The position numbers and the translations under genes were made by a program. A DNA stretch of 60,504 nucleotides from Elusimicrobiota bacterium (GTDB lineage Bacteria; Elusimicrobiota; Elusimicrobia; JACQPE01). The stretch is taken from NCBI GenBank assembly GCA_016180815.1, contig JACPAN010000003.1:78570-139073 (forward strand). The letters are read 5' to 3'. The notes beneath the pieces are model-generated. The model had not been told where the DNA came from, did not search any database, and was given only the letters and a program-made list of their open reading frames with translations. Below, one piece after another: positions 50,231 through 58,922 of the stretch (its first letter is position 1; every line of letters begins with the position of its first letter).

Positions 50231-51559
50231 TTAAATTTCCAGGCGGGCTGTTCGTAGCGGCCGCGGCCCGTCCAGGGAGATCGAAACCACCATATCGCTC
50301 AACACATTAACCACGGATCGGGCGCGCGCGATAATCCAATCAACGGTCAAAATGAGGGGGAGAAGTTCCGTCGGCAGGCCGACGGTGACCAGAACCAGGG
50401 AAAGGGACACAAAGCCCGCTTCCGGGACTCCGGCTACGCCCATGGCTGCAATGAGGCAGAAAAACGCCATCACCAATTGCTGGCCGAGGCCTAGATCAAG
50501 CCCATGCGCCTGGGCGATAAAAAGAGCGGCCATGGCTTCATAAAGGATAATGCCGTCATTGTTTAAATTCGTGCCCACGCAGGCGCCCAGCGCCGAGGAC
50601 GCTTTATTGACGCCTAAGGAATCCAGCGCTTTGAGCGTCAGGGGCAACGTCGCCAGGCTTGAGTTGGCGCCAAAGGAATAAATCGCCGGTTCCTTGACGG
50701 TTTGCCAGAATCGTCTCAGGTTCATTCGCGCGTACAGGGAAATCCAGAGTTGATAGGTGCTCAGGCTGTGCAAGGTGAGCCCTAACAGCGCGACGCCCAC
50801 GTAAACGCCCAGTCCTTTAAACGGGGCGAATCCATATTGCCCAACGGCCTTGGCCACCACGCCGAACACCGCCATCGGCGCCAAGAGAATAATCCACCCT
50901 AGAATAATTTCCATGAGGCGCTGCAGGGCGGCCATGGAATTTTCGATCATTTGATGGAAATTTTCGCCGAACCCTTTTTCCTCTGAACGCAGACGCCTGA
51001 GCCCGAAGCCGAGCAAAAGGGCGATGATGATGATGGGGATCACCGCGTTTTCAGCAAATGGCTGGATGAAATTGGCGGGGATATAGGAAGAAATCGTTTT
51101 CCAGATATCGATTTTTTGATTCACAATGGCGCCGTTGGCCGGCAGCCCCGTGGATGCGGCCGCGATCGAAGCCAAGTGGCGGCCGGGTTGAAGGAGATTG
51201 GAAAGCGCCAAACCGATGCCGAGCGCAATGCTTGCGTTGATGAGCGCGATGCCCGCCATTTTGGCTCCGCTTTTTAAATTGACGTCCGCTTTAAGCACGG
51301 CATTGACGATGGCGAAAAATAATAACGGCGTGGCCGCTGCTTTGATCAACTGGATGACGATTTTGCCCAATTCGCCCAAGGGGGATGCCTGCGGTCCCAG
51401 CGCCAAACCCAACAGGGAACCGGCGGCCATCGCCGCCATGATTTGCATGGACATGGGGATGCTTTTTTGTTTTTTGGTTTTCCGGCCTGCGGGAACCCCT
51501 AGCTCCAGAGGCGCATTTGTTCCCATCCGGGATGTTGCAGGCACACTGAATTTAAGCAT
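50231..51559 (-). CDS. dicarboxylate/amino acid:cation symporter (DAACS)
   Basis: 442 residues, about eight membrane helices plus two re-entrant loops, GltP/GltPh-like. Recognisable: TPLLFFAIVNAVLKAD, the first re-entrant loop SFGANSSLATLPLTL, ALGACVGTNLNNDGIILYEA and DWIIARARSVVNVLSD. In the family the substrate/cation motif is usually NMDGT; here it reads NNDGI, and the usual DR..T region reads ARARSV. Transport of acidic or neutral amino acids is therefore uncertain. The first 35 residues are polar; a later start near MSMQIMAAMAAG is possible. Confidence 0.88.
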   Translation of the reverse strand: MLKFSVPATSRMGTNAPLELGVPAGRKTKKQKSIPMSMQIMAAMAAGSLLGLALGPQASPLGELGKIVIQLIKAAATPLLFFAIVNAVLKADVNLKSGAKMAGIALINASIALGIGLALSNLLQPGRHLASIAAASTGLPANGAIVNQKIDIWKTISSYIPANFIQPFAENAVIPIIIIALLLGFGLRRLRSEEKGFGENFHQMIENSMAALQRLMEIILGWIILLAPMAVFGVVAKAVGQYGFAPFKGLGVYVGVALLGLTLHSLSTYQLWISLYARMNLRRFWQTVKEPAIYSFGANSSLATLPLTLKALDSLGVNKASSALGACVGTNLNNDGIILYEAMAALFIAQAHGLDLGLGQQLVMAFFCLIAAMGVAGVPEAGFVSLSLVLVTVGLPTELLPLILTVDWIIARARSVVNVLSDMVVSISLDGPRPLRTARLEI

Positions 51560-51584
51560 AGGGGCAAGCCGGATGCCAGGCTGG

Positions 51585-51590
51585 TATAAT
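51585..51590 (+). promoter_or_regulatory. extended -10 TGGTATAAT, gap 7 nt
   Basis: Perfect extended -10 ending 7 nt before the ATG at 51598; no -35. Strong leaderless candidate. Confidence 0.65.
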
Positions 51591-51597
51591 CAAAACC

Positions 51598-52815
51598 ATG
51601 CTTCCGTCGAGAAAGTATTGGGTTGTTTTAGCGGGCGACGCTGCCGCCATATTCTTTTCTTTTTTCTGGGTTACCCTTTTGCGGCGATGGTCGGAAGCCG
51701 TGGCCGTACCCGATTTTTTGCTGAACCATTTTCTGTTGTTTTCCGCCTTGACTGTCTGTTGGCTGTGGCTGTTTCATTTGTGCGGGCTTTATGAGATGCG
51801 CCAGCTGCGCCGCCATGATGAGGGTATTTTGGCGGTCGGCATCGTGACCGCCGTGCTGTTGACTTCCCTGGCCCTGTTTTTTATTTCAGGAATTTTCAAT
51901 ATCCCCGCGCCGAAAACCATTCTTGTTCTGGGGGCGCTGATGTCCGGCGCCTTAATTCATTATTGGCGCCTGTATTTAAGGAAACGTTGGAATAACGAAG
52001 CGGGCAGCGAGGAGCCGGCGGCGGATCAACCCGTTGTTTTTGACCGGCGGCTGCTGGCGGCGCCCGGCGTCGACGGCTATCATGAATCGTTGAAAAACGC
52101 CGTGTTGGCGGGCCGCAATGTTTTCAGCTCTTTTTCTTATCAAGCGATTGAATCCGGCAAAATCCCGGTGGATGAAATGACAGCCGAGTGGCTGGTGGAG
52201 CGGGTCTGTTCGCCGACGAGCGCGCGGACGTTTTACGGAGTGATCAAGAGAGCCTCGGATATTTTCCTGACCTTTTTTCTATTGAGCCAGGTGGCCTTGA
52301 CCGCTGTCGTGGTCGCTTGCTGGGTGCGCTTTGTTCTGGGGCCCGGCATTTTTTATCGTCAGGAGCGCGTGGGCTTGGGCGGCAGGCGTTTCACGATCTG
52401 GAAATTCAGGACCATGAAACGGGTTGATGAGCTGCCGCCCGGCAAAGCGCTGACGCTCGAGGATGATCCGCGCGTGCCAAAATCCTTGCGCTGGGTGCGC
52501 CGGATGCATATGGATGAATTGCCTCAACTGATCAACGTTTTAAAGGGTGAAATGTCGCTGGTGGGTCCGCGTCCGGAGCAGTCCCCGATCACCGAGGAAC
52601 TCGAAAAGGCCATTCCCTATTATTGGGTTCGCCACAGCACGCCCCCGGGTTTGACCGGCTGGGCTCAGATTAATATGGGTTATGCGGGTAATCTCGACGA
52701 CGCCAAAGAGCGTTTCGCTTACGATCTGTACTATTTGGCCAACAGAAATTTTTGGCTTGATTTATCCATTCTGGTTCGAACGCTCAAAAACGTGATTTTC
52801 GCAAGCGGCCGCTGA
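51598..52815 (+). CDS. bacterial sugar transferase, undecaprenyl-phosphate type
   Basis: 405 residues. Four N-terminal membrane segments, a short soluble linker, another membrane segment (FLLSQVALTAVVVACWV) and the catalytic domain: YRQERVGLGGRRFTIWKFRTMK, HMDELPQLINVLKGEMSLVGPRPE, TPPGLTGWAQI and the C-terminal YDLYYLANRNFWLDL. It transfers a sugar-1-phosphate to the lipid carrier, initiating exopolysaccharide or O-antigen repeat synthesis. It is about 60 residues shorter than WbaP-like proteins because the central nucleotide-binding-like domain is reduced. Followed after 5 bases by a GT39-like gene. Confidence 0.92.
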   Translation: MLPSRKYWVVLAGDAAAIFFSFFWVTLLRRWSEAVAVPDFLLNHFLLFSALTVCWLWLFHLCGLYEMRQLRRHDEGILAVGIVTAVLLTSLALFFISGIFNIPAPKTILVLGALMSGALIHYWRLYLRKRWNNEAGSEEPAADQPVVFDRRLLAAPGVDGYHESLKNAVLAGRNVFSSFSYQAIESGKIPVDEMTAEWLVERVCSPTSARTFYGVIKRASDIFLTFFLLSQVALTAVVVACWVRFVLGPGIFYRQERVGLGGRRFTIWKFRTMKRVDELPPGKALTLEDDPRVPKSLRWVRRMHMDELPQLINVLKGEMSLVGPRPEQSPITEELEKAIPYYWVRHSTPPGLTGWAQINMGYAGNLDDAKERFAYDLYYLANRNFWLDLSILVRTLKNVIFASGR

Positions 52816-52820
52816 TTTTT

Positions 52821-54086
52821 TTGGCTCAAAAATTTCAAACCGTTCGGCTGGCGGTCTTGTTCGCCTACGCCGCCGGTCTTTTGTCCATCGGCTTGAGCAA
52901 AGACTGGCGGTTGATCCATGAGGACAACGGCGCTTTTTATACCACCGTCGCTTTAAGCCATCTAAGGTTGGGTTTGGGCGAAACGCGAGCCCATGATTTT
53001 TTGGTGGAGAGGGACGCGGGCCGAAAAATTGCGTACGGGCATCATCCGCCGGGGATCGGGTTGATTTTAGCGGGCGCCTTTAAATTAACCGGTTCGGATG
53101 ATCCTGCCGTGGCCCGAGGCGCGGCCATTGTCTTTCATCTGGGCAGTTTGGCGATCATGGTCGCGCTTGTTCGATCGTTGCTTGGCTTTGCTGCGGCGCT
53201 TTGGGCCGGTTTTTTCATGGCGACTTTGCCCATGGGCGCTTTTTTCGGGCGCATGCCCGGCTATGAGCCGTTCGGGCTTTTTGCGGTGATGCTTCAGCTG
53301 TTCTCCTGGAGCCGGTACCGAGGAACGGGGTCGGCAAAATTTTTGGGATTTTTGTTTCTCGGGGTCATCCTGGGGGGGTTGATTGATTGGGCGCCTCTTT
53401 TCTTTAGTTTGGGTCTTTTTCTGTTTGAATGCCGGCAGTTGATTCGCGGCCGCGGCCATGGGCCGCTTGTCCTGGTGTTGGGCGTATCCGGGATCGGGAT
53501 TTTTGCTTTGAACATTGTCCATCTTTATTGGGCTCAGGGCGGTTCATTGGAGACGTTTCTTCGGGTGCTTGGCCGAAATAAAATTATTGCGCACAGCAAG
53601 TTCAACATTGCCGAGTTTGCGTTGAGTCAAATCGAGCGTTTCCGTCGGTACTTTTCCCATGCAGGACTTCTGGCTGTTTTGTGTTCGGCTTGGGCTTTGA
53701 CGCGTCCCCATTCGCGGGTATCTCGATGGCTGGGCATGACGGCCGCGTCCGATACATGGCGCGCTTTAATGGCGGTTTCCGGCTTGGCGGCTTTAGCCTA
53801 TGTTTGCGCGGCGCCCAAATGGGCCAAGGTGCATCATTTTTGGCAGTTTTATTTTTTGCCTTATACCGTTTGTTCCCTGGTTTTTTTCTGGCCGGCACTT
53901 CAACAATGGATCAACAAAAAAGGCCGGGCTCAATGGTGGCCCCTGGCGGCCTTATTTTGGATTGAGCTGGGGGCCAGTTCGGCGTATACGCTTTACGCCC
54001 GGCACACGCGTCCTTCGGCCTACACCCTTAACGCCGTGGGAGAATTTCGCGCGAATTATCTGCTTCCTTCTTCTCTAAGCCGCTAA
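52821..54086 (+). CDS. GT39-like integral membrane glycosyltransferase
   Basis: 421 residues with a TTG start. About ten hydrophobic segments. The first loop has the ArnT/PMT-like pattern of an acidic pair (IHEDNGAFYTT) followed by a second loop AYGHHPPGIGLILAGAF, where lipid-linked-sugar transferases place their conserved HPP. Likely transfers a sugar from a polyprenyl donor at the membrane; acceptor unknown. It is the second gene after the sugar transferase and probably belongs to the same glycan pathway. It overlaps the convergent aldehyde dehydrogenase gene by 4 bases. Confidence 0.72.
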   Translation: MAQKFQTVRLAVLFAYAAGLLSIGLSKDWRLIHEDNGAFYTTVALSHLRLGLGETRAHDFLVERDAGRKIAYGHHPPGIGLILAGAFKLTGSDDPAVARGAAIVFHLGSLAIMVALVRSLLGFAAALWAGFFMATLPMGAFFGRMPGYEPFGLFAVMLQLFSWSRYRGTGSAKFLGFLFLGVILGGLIDWAPLFFSLGLFLFECRQLIRGRGHGPLVLVLGVSGIGIFALNIVHLYWAQGGSLETFLRVLGRNKIIAHSKFNIAEFALSQIERFRRYFSHAGLLAVLCSAWALTRPHSRVSRWLGMTAASDTWRALMAVSGLAALAYVCAAPKWAKVHHFWQFYFLPYTVCSLVFFWPALQQWINKKGRAQWWPLAALFWIELGASSAYTLYARHTRPSAYTLNAVGEFRANYLLPSSLSR

Positions 54087-55516
54087 ATTTCGCTGAAAAA
54101 AACGGCCTTTGTTTCCGAATAGCCATCCAGCGCTTTCATGCCGAGCTCCCGGCCCAAGCCGCTTTGCTTGTAGCCGCCGAAGGGAGACTCAAGGAAAACG
54201 CTGCTGGAGGAATTAACGGAGAGGACTCCTGTTTTAACCGCTTTGGCTACGCGAATGGCCCGGCCTAAGTCTCTTGTCCACAGAGAGCCCGATAGGCCGT
54301 ACATGGTGTCATTGGCCAGGGTCACAGCCTCTTCTTCGTTGCTAAACGGCAAAACAGCGACGACAGGGCCGAAAATTTCCTCTTGCACGATGGTCATTTT
54401 GGGTTTGGCGTCCGCGAACACGGCCGGCAGGATGTAATACCCTTTGGTTTTGCCGTTGCCGGCGGCGGGGATGGTTCCGCCGCAGCAGAGTTTGGCCTTT
54501 TCTTTTTGTCCGGCGGCCACATAATTTAAAACCGTCTGACGCTGGGCTGCCGATATCATGGGCCCGACTTCGGTTTTTTCATCCAATGGGTCGCCGACTT
54601 TGATGGCTTTGCTGCGTTTGACCAAAGCGTCTAAAAAGCGGTCATAGATTTTTTTGTGGATGATGAAGCGGCTGCGCGCGCAGCAATCCTGCCCGCAATT
54701 GGAAAAGACCGAAAAAACGGAGCCGTTAACCACGGTTTCGACGTCCACGTCGTCGAAAACAATATTGGGGGATTTGCCGCCCAACTCCAGGGACACGCGT
54801 TTAAGCGTTCCGGCGGCGATGCGAAGAATTTCTTTTCCGGTTTCCGTTTCGCCCGTTAAAGAAATTTTGGCGACTTTAGGGTGGCTGACCAAGCGATGGC
54901 CGACTGTTCGGCCCGGGCCGACGAGAACATGAACCACGCCTTCGGGCACCCCGGCCTTAAGGCAGATTTTGCCCAATTCAATAGCCGTCAACGGGGTCCA
55001 GGACGCAGGTTTTAAAACAATGGTATTGCCGCAAGCCAACGCCGGGGCGAGTTTCCAACAGGCAATGACCAGGGGATAATTCCACGGCACAATTAACGCG
55101 CACACGCCGATTGGTTCTTTGAGCGTCACGGAGAGGCCTTTGGCTGCGACCGGATTGACCTCGCCGTAGAACTTGGTGACGGCCCCGCCGTAATATTCAA
55201 AGCAATTGGCGGCTAAATCCACCTCATCGCGCGAATCCCGGATAGGCTTTCCGGTGTTGCCGGTCTCAAGCTGAGCCAAAGCCTCTTTATTTTTTCTGAT
55301 TTCTTCGGCGATGCGAAATAGGATTTTTCCCCGTTCGCGAGGGGATAATTTGGACCAAGGGCCCGATAAAGCGCGCTCGGCGGCTTCAACCGCCGCGTCC
55401 ACCTGTTTTTCATCGGCCGGTTGAAGATGGGCGATGATTCTTTCGGTCGCCGGATTGATGACCTCGATAATTTGTTCTTTGTTTTTTGTTTGCATTTTAA
55501 GCCTCGGTTTTTTCAT
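54083..55516 (-). CDS. NAD(P)-dependent aldehyde dehydrogenase
   Basis: 477 residues. Complete ALDH: PWNYPLVIACWKLAPALACG, NTIVLKPASWTPLTAIEL, LTGETETGKEIL, LELGGKSPNIVFDDVD (Glu), catalytic Cys in FSNCGQDCCARSR, QEEIFGPVVAVLPF, SPFGGYKQSGLGRELG. Related to betaine/gamma-aminobutyraldehyde-type enzymes; substrate not certain. The ATG overlaps the stop of the RelE-like toxin gene by 4 bases (ATGA), an unusual coupling. A second ATG at 55495, with GAGG upstream, is a possible alternative start. Confidence 0.93.
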   Translation of the reverse strand: MKKPRLKMQTKNKEQIIEVINPATERIIAHLQPADEKQVDAAVEAAERALSGPWSKLSPRERGKILFRIAEEIRKNKEALAQLETGNTGKPIRDSRDEVDLAANCFEYYGGAVTKFYGEVNPVAAKGLSVTLKEPIGVCALIVPWNYPLVIACWKLAPALACGNTIVLKPASWTPLTAIELGKICLKAGVPEGVVHVLVGPGRTVGHRLVSHPKVAKISLTGETETGKEILRIAAGTLKRVSLELGGKSPNIVFDDVDVETVVNGSVFSVFSNCGQDCCARSRFIIHKKIYDRFLDALVKRSKAIKVGDPLDEKTEVGPMISAAQRQTVLNYVAAGQKEKAKLCCGGTIPAAGNGKTKGYYILPAVFADAKPKMTIVQEEIFGPVVAVLPFSNEEEAVTLANDTMYGLSGSLWTRDLGRAIRVAKAVKTGVLSVNSSSSVFLESPFGGYKQSGLGRELGMKALDGYSETKAVFFSEI

Positions 55517-55767
55517 CGGTAAGCTTCTTTGCGATGTTTAATGCGGTAAATTAGCACAGTTTTTGAGCGGTCATCGATTTCATAAAGGATTCGGTAATCG
55601 CTGATTCGTAACCTCCAGTTGCGAATCTCACTCTTCAATTTTTTTGAGCCTGCCGGCCTAGGATTATGTTCGAGATTTACGATTGCCTTGATCGCTGCCT
55701 CACGGATATGACCGGGCAAACCATCTAAATCTTTTTCGGCTTTTCGTTCAAGAAAGACGCGGTGCAA
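55513..55767 (-). CDS. RelE/ParE-family toxin
   Basis: 84 residues: VFLERKAEKDLDGLPGHIRE, ALEHNPRP-like segment (VNLEHNPRPAGSKKLK), IRNWRLRISDYRILYEIDD, VLIYRIKHRKEAYR. This is the classic RelE fold, with basic and aromatic residues positioned for ribosome-dependent mRNA cleavage (R in RLRISDYRI; Y near the C-terminus). It follows the antitoxin gene by 4 bases. Activity in this host is unknown. Confidence 0.9.
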   Translation of the reverse strand: MHRVFLERKAEKDLDGLPGHIREAAIKAIVNLEHNPRPAGSKKLKSEIRNWRLRISDYRILYEIDDRSKTVLIYRIKHRKEAYR

Positions 55768-55771
55768 CTAT

Positions 55772-55963
55772 TTAGGATTTTCTTTTGGCGAGATAATCGT
55801 CGAAGCTTCTAAAGCGTAATTTTTTCTTTTTGAGTCGCGCGACTTCTTGAATGTCCTCGGAATCTTCAATTTGTTCAAGCAAATGAAGATAATCTTTGAT
55901 TCCAAGAATCACGGCCACCGGTTTTCCACCGCGAATGATAAATTCCATCGATTCTTTATTCAT
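55772..55963 (-). CDS. Phd/YefM-like antitoxin
   Basis: 63 residues: MEFIIRGGKPVAVILGIKDYLHLLE is the C-terminal part of a Phd/YefM fold (strand, KPVAV, helix), followed by an acidic-basic tail that would wrap the toxin. The N-terminus is shorter than typical Phd antitoxins, lacking most of the first DNA-binding strand-helix, so autoregulation may be altered. A TGTTAGACT extended -10 and TTCAAT -35 (17-bp spacing) lie upstream; 8 nt separate the -10 from the ATG. Confidence 0.8.
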   Translation of the reverse strand: MNKESMEFIIRGGKPVAVILGIKDYLHLLEQIEDSEDIQEVARLKKKKLRFRSFDDYLAKRKS

Positions 55964-55971
55964 TGCTTAAT

Positions 55972-56000
55972 AGTCTAACAGATGTCGCAAGCCTATTGAA
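55972..56000 (-). promoter_or_regulatory. promoter TTCAAT-17-TAGACT of the TA module
   Basis: Minus strand: TTCAAT (56000-55995), 17 bp, then TAGACT (55977-55972) with TGT before it; the -10 ends 8 nt before the antitoxin ATG. Suggests that the TA-aldehyde dehydrogenase unit has its own leaderless promoter. Confidence 0.5.
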
Positions 56001-56052
56001 GGCACCATGATTTTTTCTATAGGTGTCATTTTAAATCGTTTTGAGGTTAAGG

Positions 56053-56661
56053 TCATTGTTCAAATTCTCTATCTTTGAACCAATTTAAAAGCGCTTTTTC
56101 CGGCGAAGCCAGTTTTTCTTTTTTTAAGCGGGATTCCAGGGGATCAAAGATGGTTTTTGTTTTGTCTTTGCCTATTTTGCGAAGCAAAGCATCCAATGTG
56201 TCAAGTTCCCCGGCATTATGAAGCCTAAGCATTTCCTCTAAAATTTCATCGTCATTTAAATGTTTGATATCAATCTCACTTTTGCCTGGCCCAACGTAAG
56301 CTGACCCTCCATAACTTACAAGAGTGCCGTAGACCATTGTGTCAACCCGTGTTGCAATCGGCAGATAGCAAAATGGGAAACAAATCAGGCGGCGATCGAC
56401 ATATACATTGCTTAAGGTACTTGCGCGGCGAAATTGGAGAGCATCCTCGACGGCAGCTCGAAGAGAATCATTTCCCAGCGGTCCTATCCCGAGTATGTAG
56501 TAAGCACTGGAGCTTCCGGACGCAACATCAACGGGCTGTTCAAATTTTGAACCGACAGCATTGGTTGAGACAGTCATTGGAAGATACTGTACGCAGCCGG
56601 TCATTATCATGAGAGGACCAGTTGCTGATATGCGAATAATATATTTGAGTTTTGACAGCAT
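56053..56661 (-). CDS. lipoprotein, TRL/DUF6567-like
   Basis: 202 residues. Lipoprotein signal with lipobox IMTGC (after IIRISATGPLM). The mature part has a G-rich strand (SSAYYILGIGPLGNDSLRAA), a segment SNVYVDRRLICFPFCYLPIA, then TMVYGTLVSYG, resembling the small TRL/DUF6567 lipoproteins in order of elements; moderate confidence. The C-terminal 70 residues are a charged helix. The start at 56661 is chosen because the upstream residues are a His/Arg-rich artefact read through the SDR 3' end. It follows the SDR gene by 2 bases. Confidence 0.65.
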   Translation of the reverse strand: MLSKLKYIIRISATGPLMIMTGCVQYLPMTVSTNAVGSKFEQPVDVASGSSSAYYILGIGPLGNDSLRAAVEDALQFRRASTLSNVYVDRRLICFPFCYLPIATRVDTMVYGTLVSYGGSAYVGPGKSEIDIKHLNDDEILEEMLRLHNAGELDTLDALLRKIGKDKTKTIFDPLESRLKKEKLASPEKALLNWFKDREFEQ

Positions 56662-56663
56662 CG

Positions 56664-57431
56664 CTAAAAATAATTCGACGTGATGCCGCCGTCGATGGTG
56701 ATGGCGGCGCCGTTGGTCCATGTCGATTCGTCGGAGGCTAAGTAGAGGGCCGCGTGCACAATGTCTTCGGGCTTGCCGAAGCGGCCCATGGGGATGCGGT
56801 TCAAGCGTTTGGCTTTTTCCGCCGGTTCTTTAAATAGCCATTCCATCAAGAGAGGCGTTTCAATGGGGCCCGGGCAAATGGCGTTGCTTCGAATGCCTTT
56901 GGGCCCGAATTGCACGGCTAAGGATTTGGTCAGGGCAATCACCCCGCCTTTGCTGGCGGTATAAGCATCCTGGGGCACGGAGCAGCCCACTAAAGCCACA
57001 AATGAGGCGACATTGACGATGGAGCCGCCTTTATTCTCCAAGAGATGAGGGATTCCGTATTTGCATATCAGGTAAATGCCTTTTAAGTTGACATCCTGAG
57101 TTTGATCCCAAATCTCAGGATCGGTATCCGTCACTGAATGATCTTTTTCCAGGAAAATGCCGGCGTTGTTGTAGAGAACGTCGAGTTTGCCGAAGGCTTT
57201 GACCCCGGCTTTGATCGCGCGTTCCACATCCTGGGCTTTAGCCACGTCGCAATGCTCATAAACCGCCTGCCCGCCGCTTGATTTGATTTCAGCCGCCACC
57301 TCGGCCCCGGCCTTATCATTGAGGTCTAAGGCGATGATGTTGGCGCCTTCTTTGGCGAAGATGCGGCAGGCGACTTTGCCCATACCCGAAGCTGCGCCGG
57401 TGATTAAGCAGACTTTATTTTTAAGACGCAT
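56664..57431 (-). CDS. short-chain dehydrogenase/reductase
   Basis: 255 residues, classical SDR: cofactor motif LITGAASGMGKVACRIF, ALDLNDKAG (Asp after strand 2, favouring NAD(H)), NNAGIF, catalytic Ser in NVASFVALVG, Tyr-Lys in YTASKGGVIAL, and CPGPIETPLL. Probably oxidises an alcohol or reduces a ketone; substrate unknown. It starts 2 bases after the glutamine-synthetase-family gene, so the two are co-transcribed. Confidence 0.92.
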   Translation of the reverse strand: MRLKNKVCLITGAASGMGKVACRIFAKEGANIIALDLNDKAGAEVAAEIKSSGGQAVYEHCDVAKAQDVERAIKAGVKAFGKLDVLYNNAGIFLEKDHSVTDTDPEIWDQTQDVNLKGIYLICKYGIPHLLENKGGSIVNVASFVALVGCSVPQDAYTASKGGVIALTKSLAVQFGPKGIRSNAICPGPIETPLLMEWLFKEPAEKAKRLNRIPMGRFGKPEDIVHAALYLASDESTWTNGAAITIDGGITSNYF

Positions 57432-57433
57432 GG

Positions 57434-58879
57434 TTAAATCCTTTCGAAATAGCGCTCGCGTTCCCAGCAGGTGACCGTGCGCTCAAAAGCCGCCAGTTCC
57501 AGGCGCGCTGCATGCAGGTAATGCTCGATCACGCCTTCGCCCAAGGCTTGTTTGGCGACCTTGCTTTTTTCGAGCGCAGCAATGGCCTCATGTAGGCTTT
57601 TGGGGACTTCGGGGACGCCTTTGCTTTCATAGGCATTGGTTTTTGTTTCCGCCGGCGGTTCGATTTTATGTTCAATGCCGTAGATTCCGGCGGCGATAGT
57701 TGCGGCAAAAGCCAGGTAGGGATTGGCGTCCGCGCCCGGTATGCGGTTTTCAACCCGGTAGCTGGGGCCATGGCCCACGATGCGAAAGCCGCAAGTCCGA
57801 TTGTCATGCCCCCAGGCAATGCGCGTGGGCGCGAATGTGCCGGCCTGATAGCGTTTGTAGGAATTGACGCTGGGAGCGAAGAACAGAGCGAATTCCCTGG
57901 CCAAAGCCATTTGTCCGCCCAGCCACCAACGGAAGGTTTTGGTTGGGCTTTGGCCTTCCCAAAATTTGGATTTTTTACCGGTGATATCCCAAAGCGAAGA
58001 GTGAAGGTGGAAACTGGAGCCTGCCAAGCGGCTGTCGTATTTGGCCATGAAGGTCAGGCAAAGATTTTTGGACATGGCGATTTCCTTGGCCCCGTGCTTG
58101 TACACGGTGTGCCGGTCGGCCATTTCCAGGGCATCGGCATAGCGCAAATTAATTTCATGCTGGCCCGGCCCCCATTCGCCTTTGGAGAACTCAACCGGCA
58201 CTCCGGCCGGTTCCATCAAATTGCGGATATCCCGGTTGACGGGTTCTTCTTTGGTGCCTTGCAGGATATGGTAGTCCTCGATATAAGAGCCGAATGTCGC
58301 CAGGTCATGAAATTTTTTTGCTTGGGCCGTTTCATAGGTTTCTTTGAATAGATAAAACTCCAGCTCCGAGGCTGTTTTCGCGCGCAAGCCAAGTCCGCTT
58401 AAGCGTTCGATTTGGCGTTTTAAAATTTGGCGCGGAGCCACCTCAATGGGTTTGCCGGCCTCTGTGTTCAAATCACAGATCACCAGCCCTGTTTTCGGCA
58501 GCCAAGGAAGAACCCTGGCCGTTGTCCAATCCGGAACCAGGTGAAAGTCCTGATACCCTTGGCTCCAACTGGTGAGATTGAAGCCGGGGAGAGGCTCCAT
58601 CTCCATGTCCGCGGTGAGCAAGTAAGCGCAGGCATGCACGCCGGAGTCCGCTGCCTGATCCAAGAAATAAGGCGCGGTCACGCGCTTGCCCATCCAGCGG
58701 CCTTGCATATCCGGAAAGACCATTAAAATTGTGTCGATTTCCCCTGTTTCCGCCAGACGCGCAAGGCCGGTCTGGCCCAGAAGCGATGAGCCTGTCAGCG
58801 GCCCGTCTTTAAGGATAGGACTGGGTTTATGATTGCCTGACGTCGCGGCGTTTTGTGAATGTTTGGTGCGGGTTGACAT
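57434..58879 (-). CDS. glutamine synthetase-family gamma-glutamyl ligase
   Basis: 481 residues. GS fold of the GlnA3/PuuA-like branch: TASELEFYLFKETYE, EFSKGEWGPGQHEINLRYAD (metal Glu/His), SSFHLHSSLWD, SYKRYQAGTFAPT, and ENRIPGADANPYLAFAATI. Members ligate glutamate to ammonia, putrescine or other amines. With an SDR and an aldehyde dehydrogenase downstream, a gamma-glutamyl-amine catabolic role is plausible rather than ammonium assimilation. A GGAGG sequence 5 nt upstream fixes the start at 58879; the upstream TTG overlaps the SD. Confidence 0.88.
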   Translation of the reverse strand: MSTRTKHSQNAATSGNHKPSPILKDGPLTGSSLLGQTGLARLAETGEIDTILMVFPDMQGRWMGKRVTAPYFLDQAADSGVHACAYLLTADMEMEPLPGFNLTSWSQGYQDFHLVPDWTTARVLPWLPKTGLVICDLNTEAGKPIEVAPRQILKRQIERLSGLGLRAKTASELEFYLFKETYETAQAKKFHDLATFGSYIEDYHILQGTKEEPVNRDIRNLMEPAGVPVEFSKGEWGPGQHEINLRYADALEMADRHTVYKHGAKEIAMSKNLCLTFMAKYDSRLAGSSFHLHSSLWDITGKKSKFWEGQSPTKTFRWWLGGQMALAREFALFFAPSVNSYKRYQAGTFAPTRIAWGHDNRTCGFRIVGHGPSYRVENRIPGADANPYLAFAATIAAGIYGIEHKIEPPAETKTNAYESKGVPEVPKSLHEAIAALEKSKVAKQALGEGVIEHYLHAARLELAAFERTVTCWERERYFERI

Positions 58880-58922
58880 TGAAGCCTCCAAGATTCGACG
58901 CTTAAATGGTTATCTTAGGAAA

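Noticed and set aside
57668-58351. 227-codon plus-strand open frame opposite the glutamine-synthetase-family gene
   Set aside because: Antisense shadow; the minus strand carries all GS motifs.
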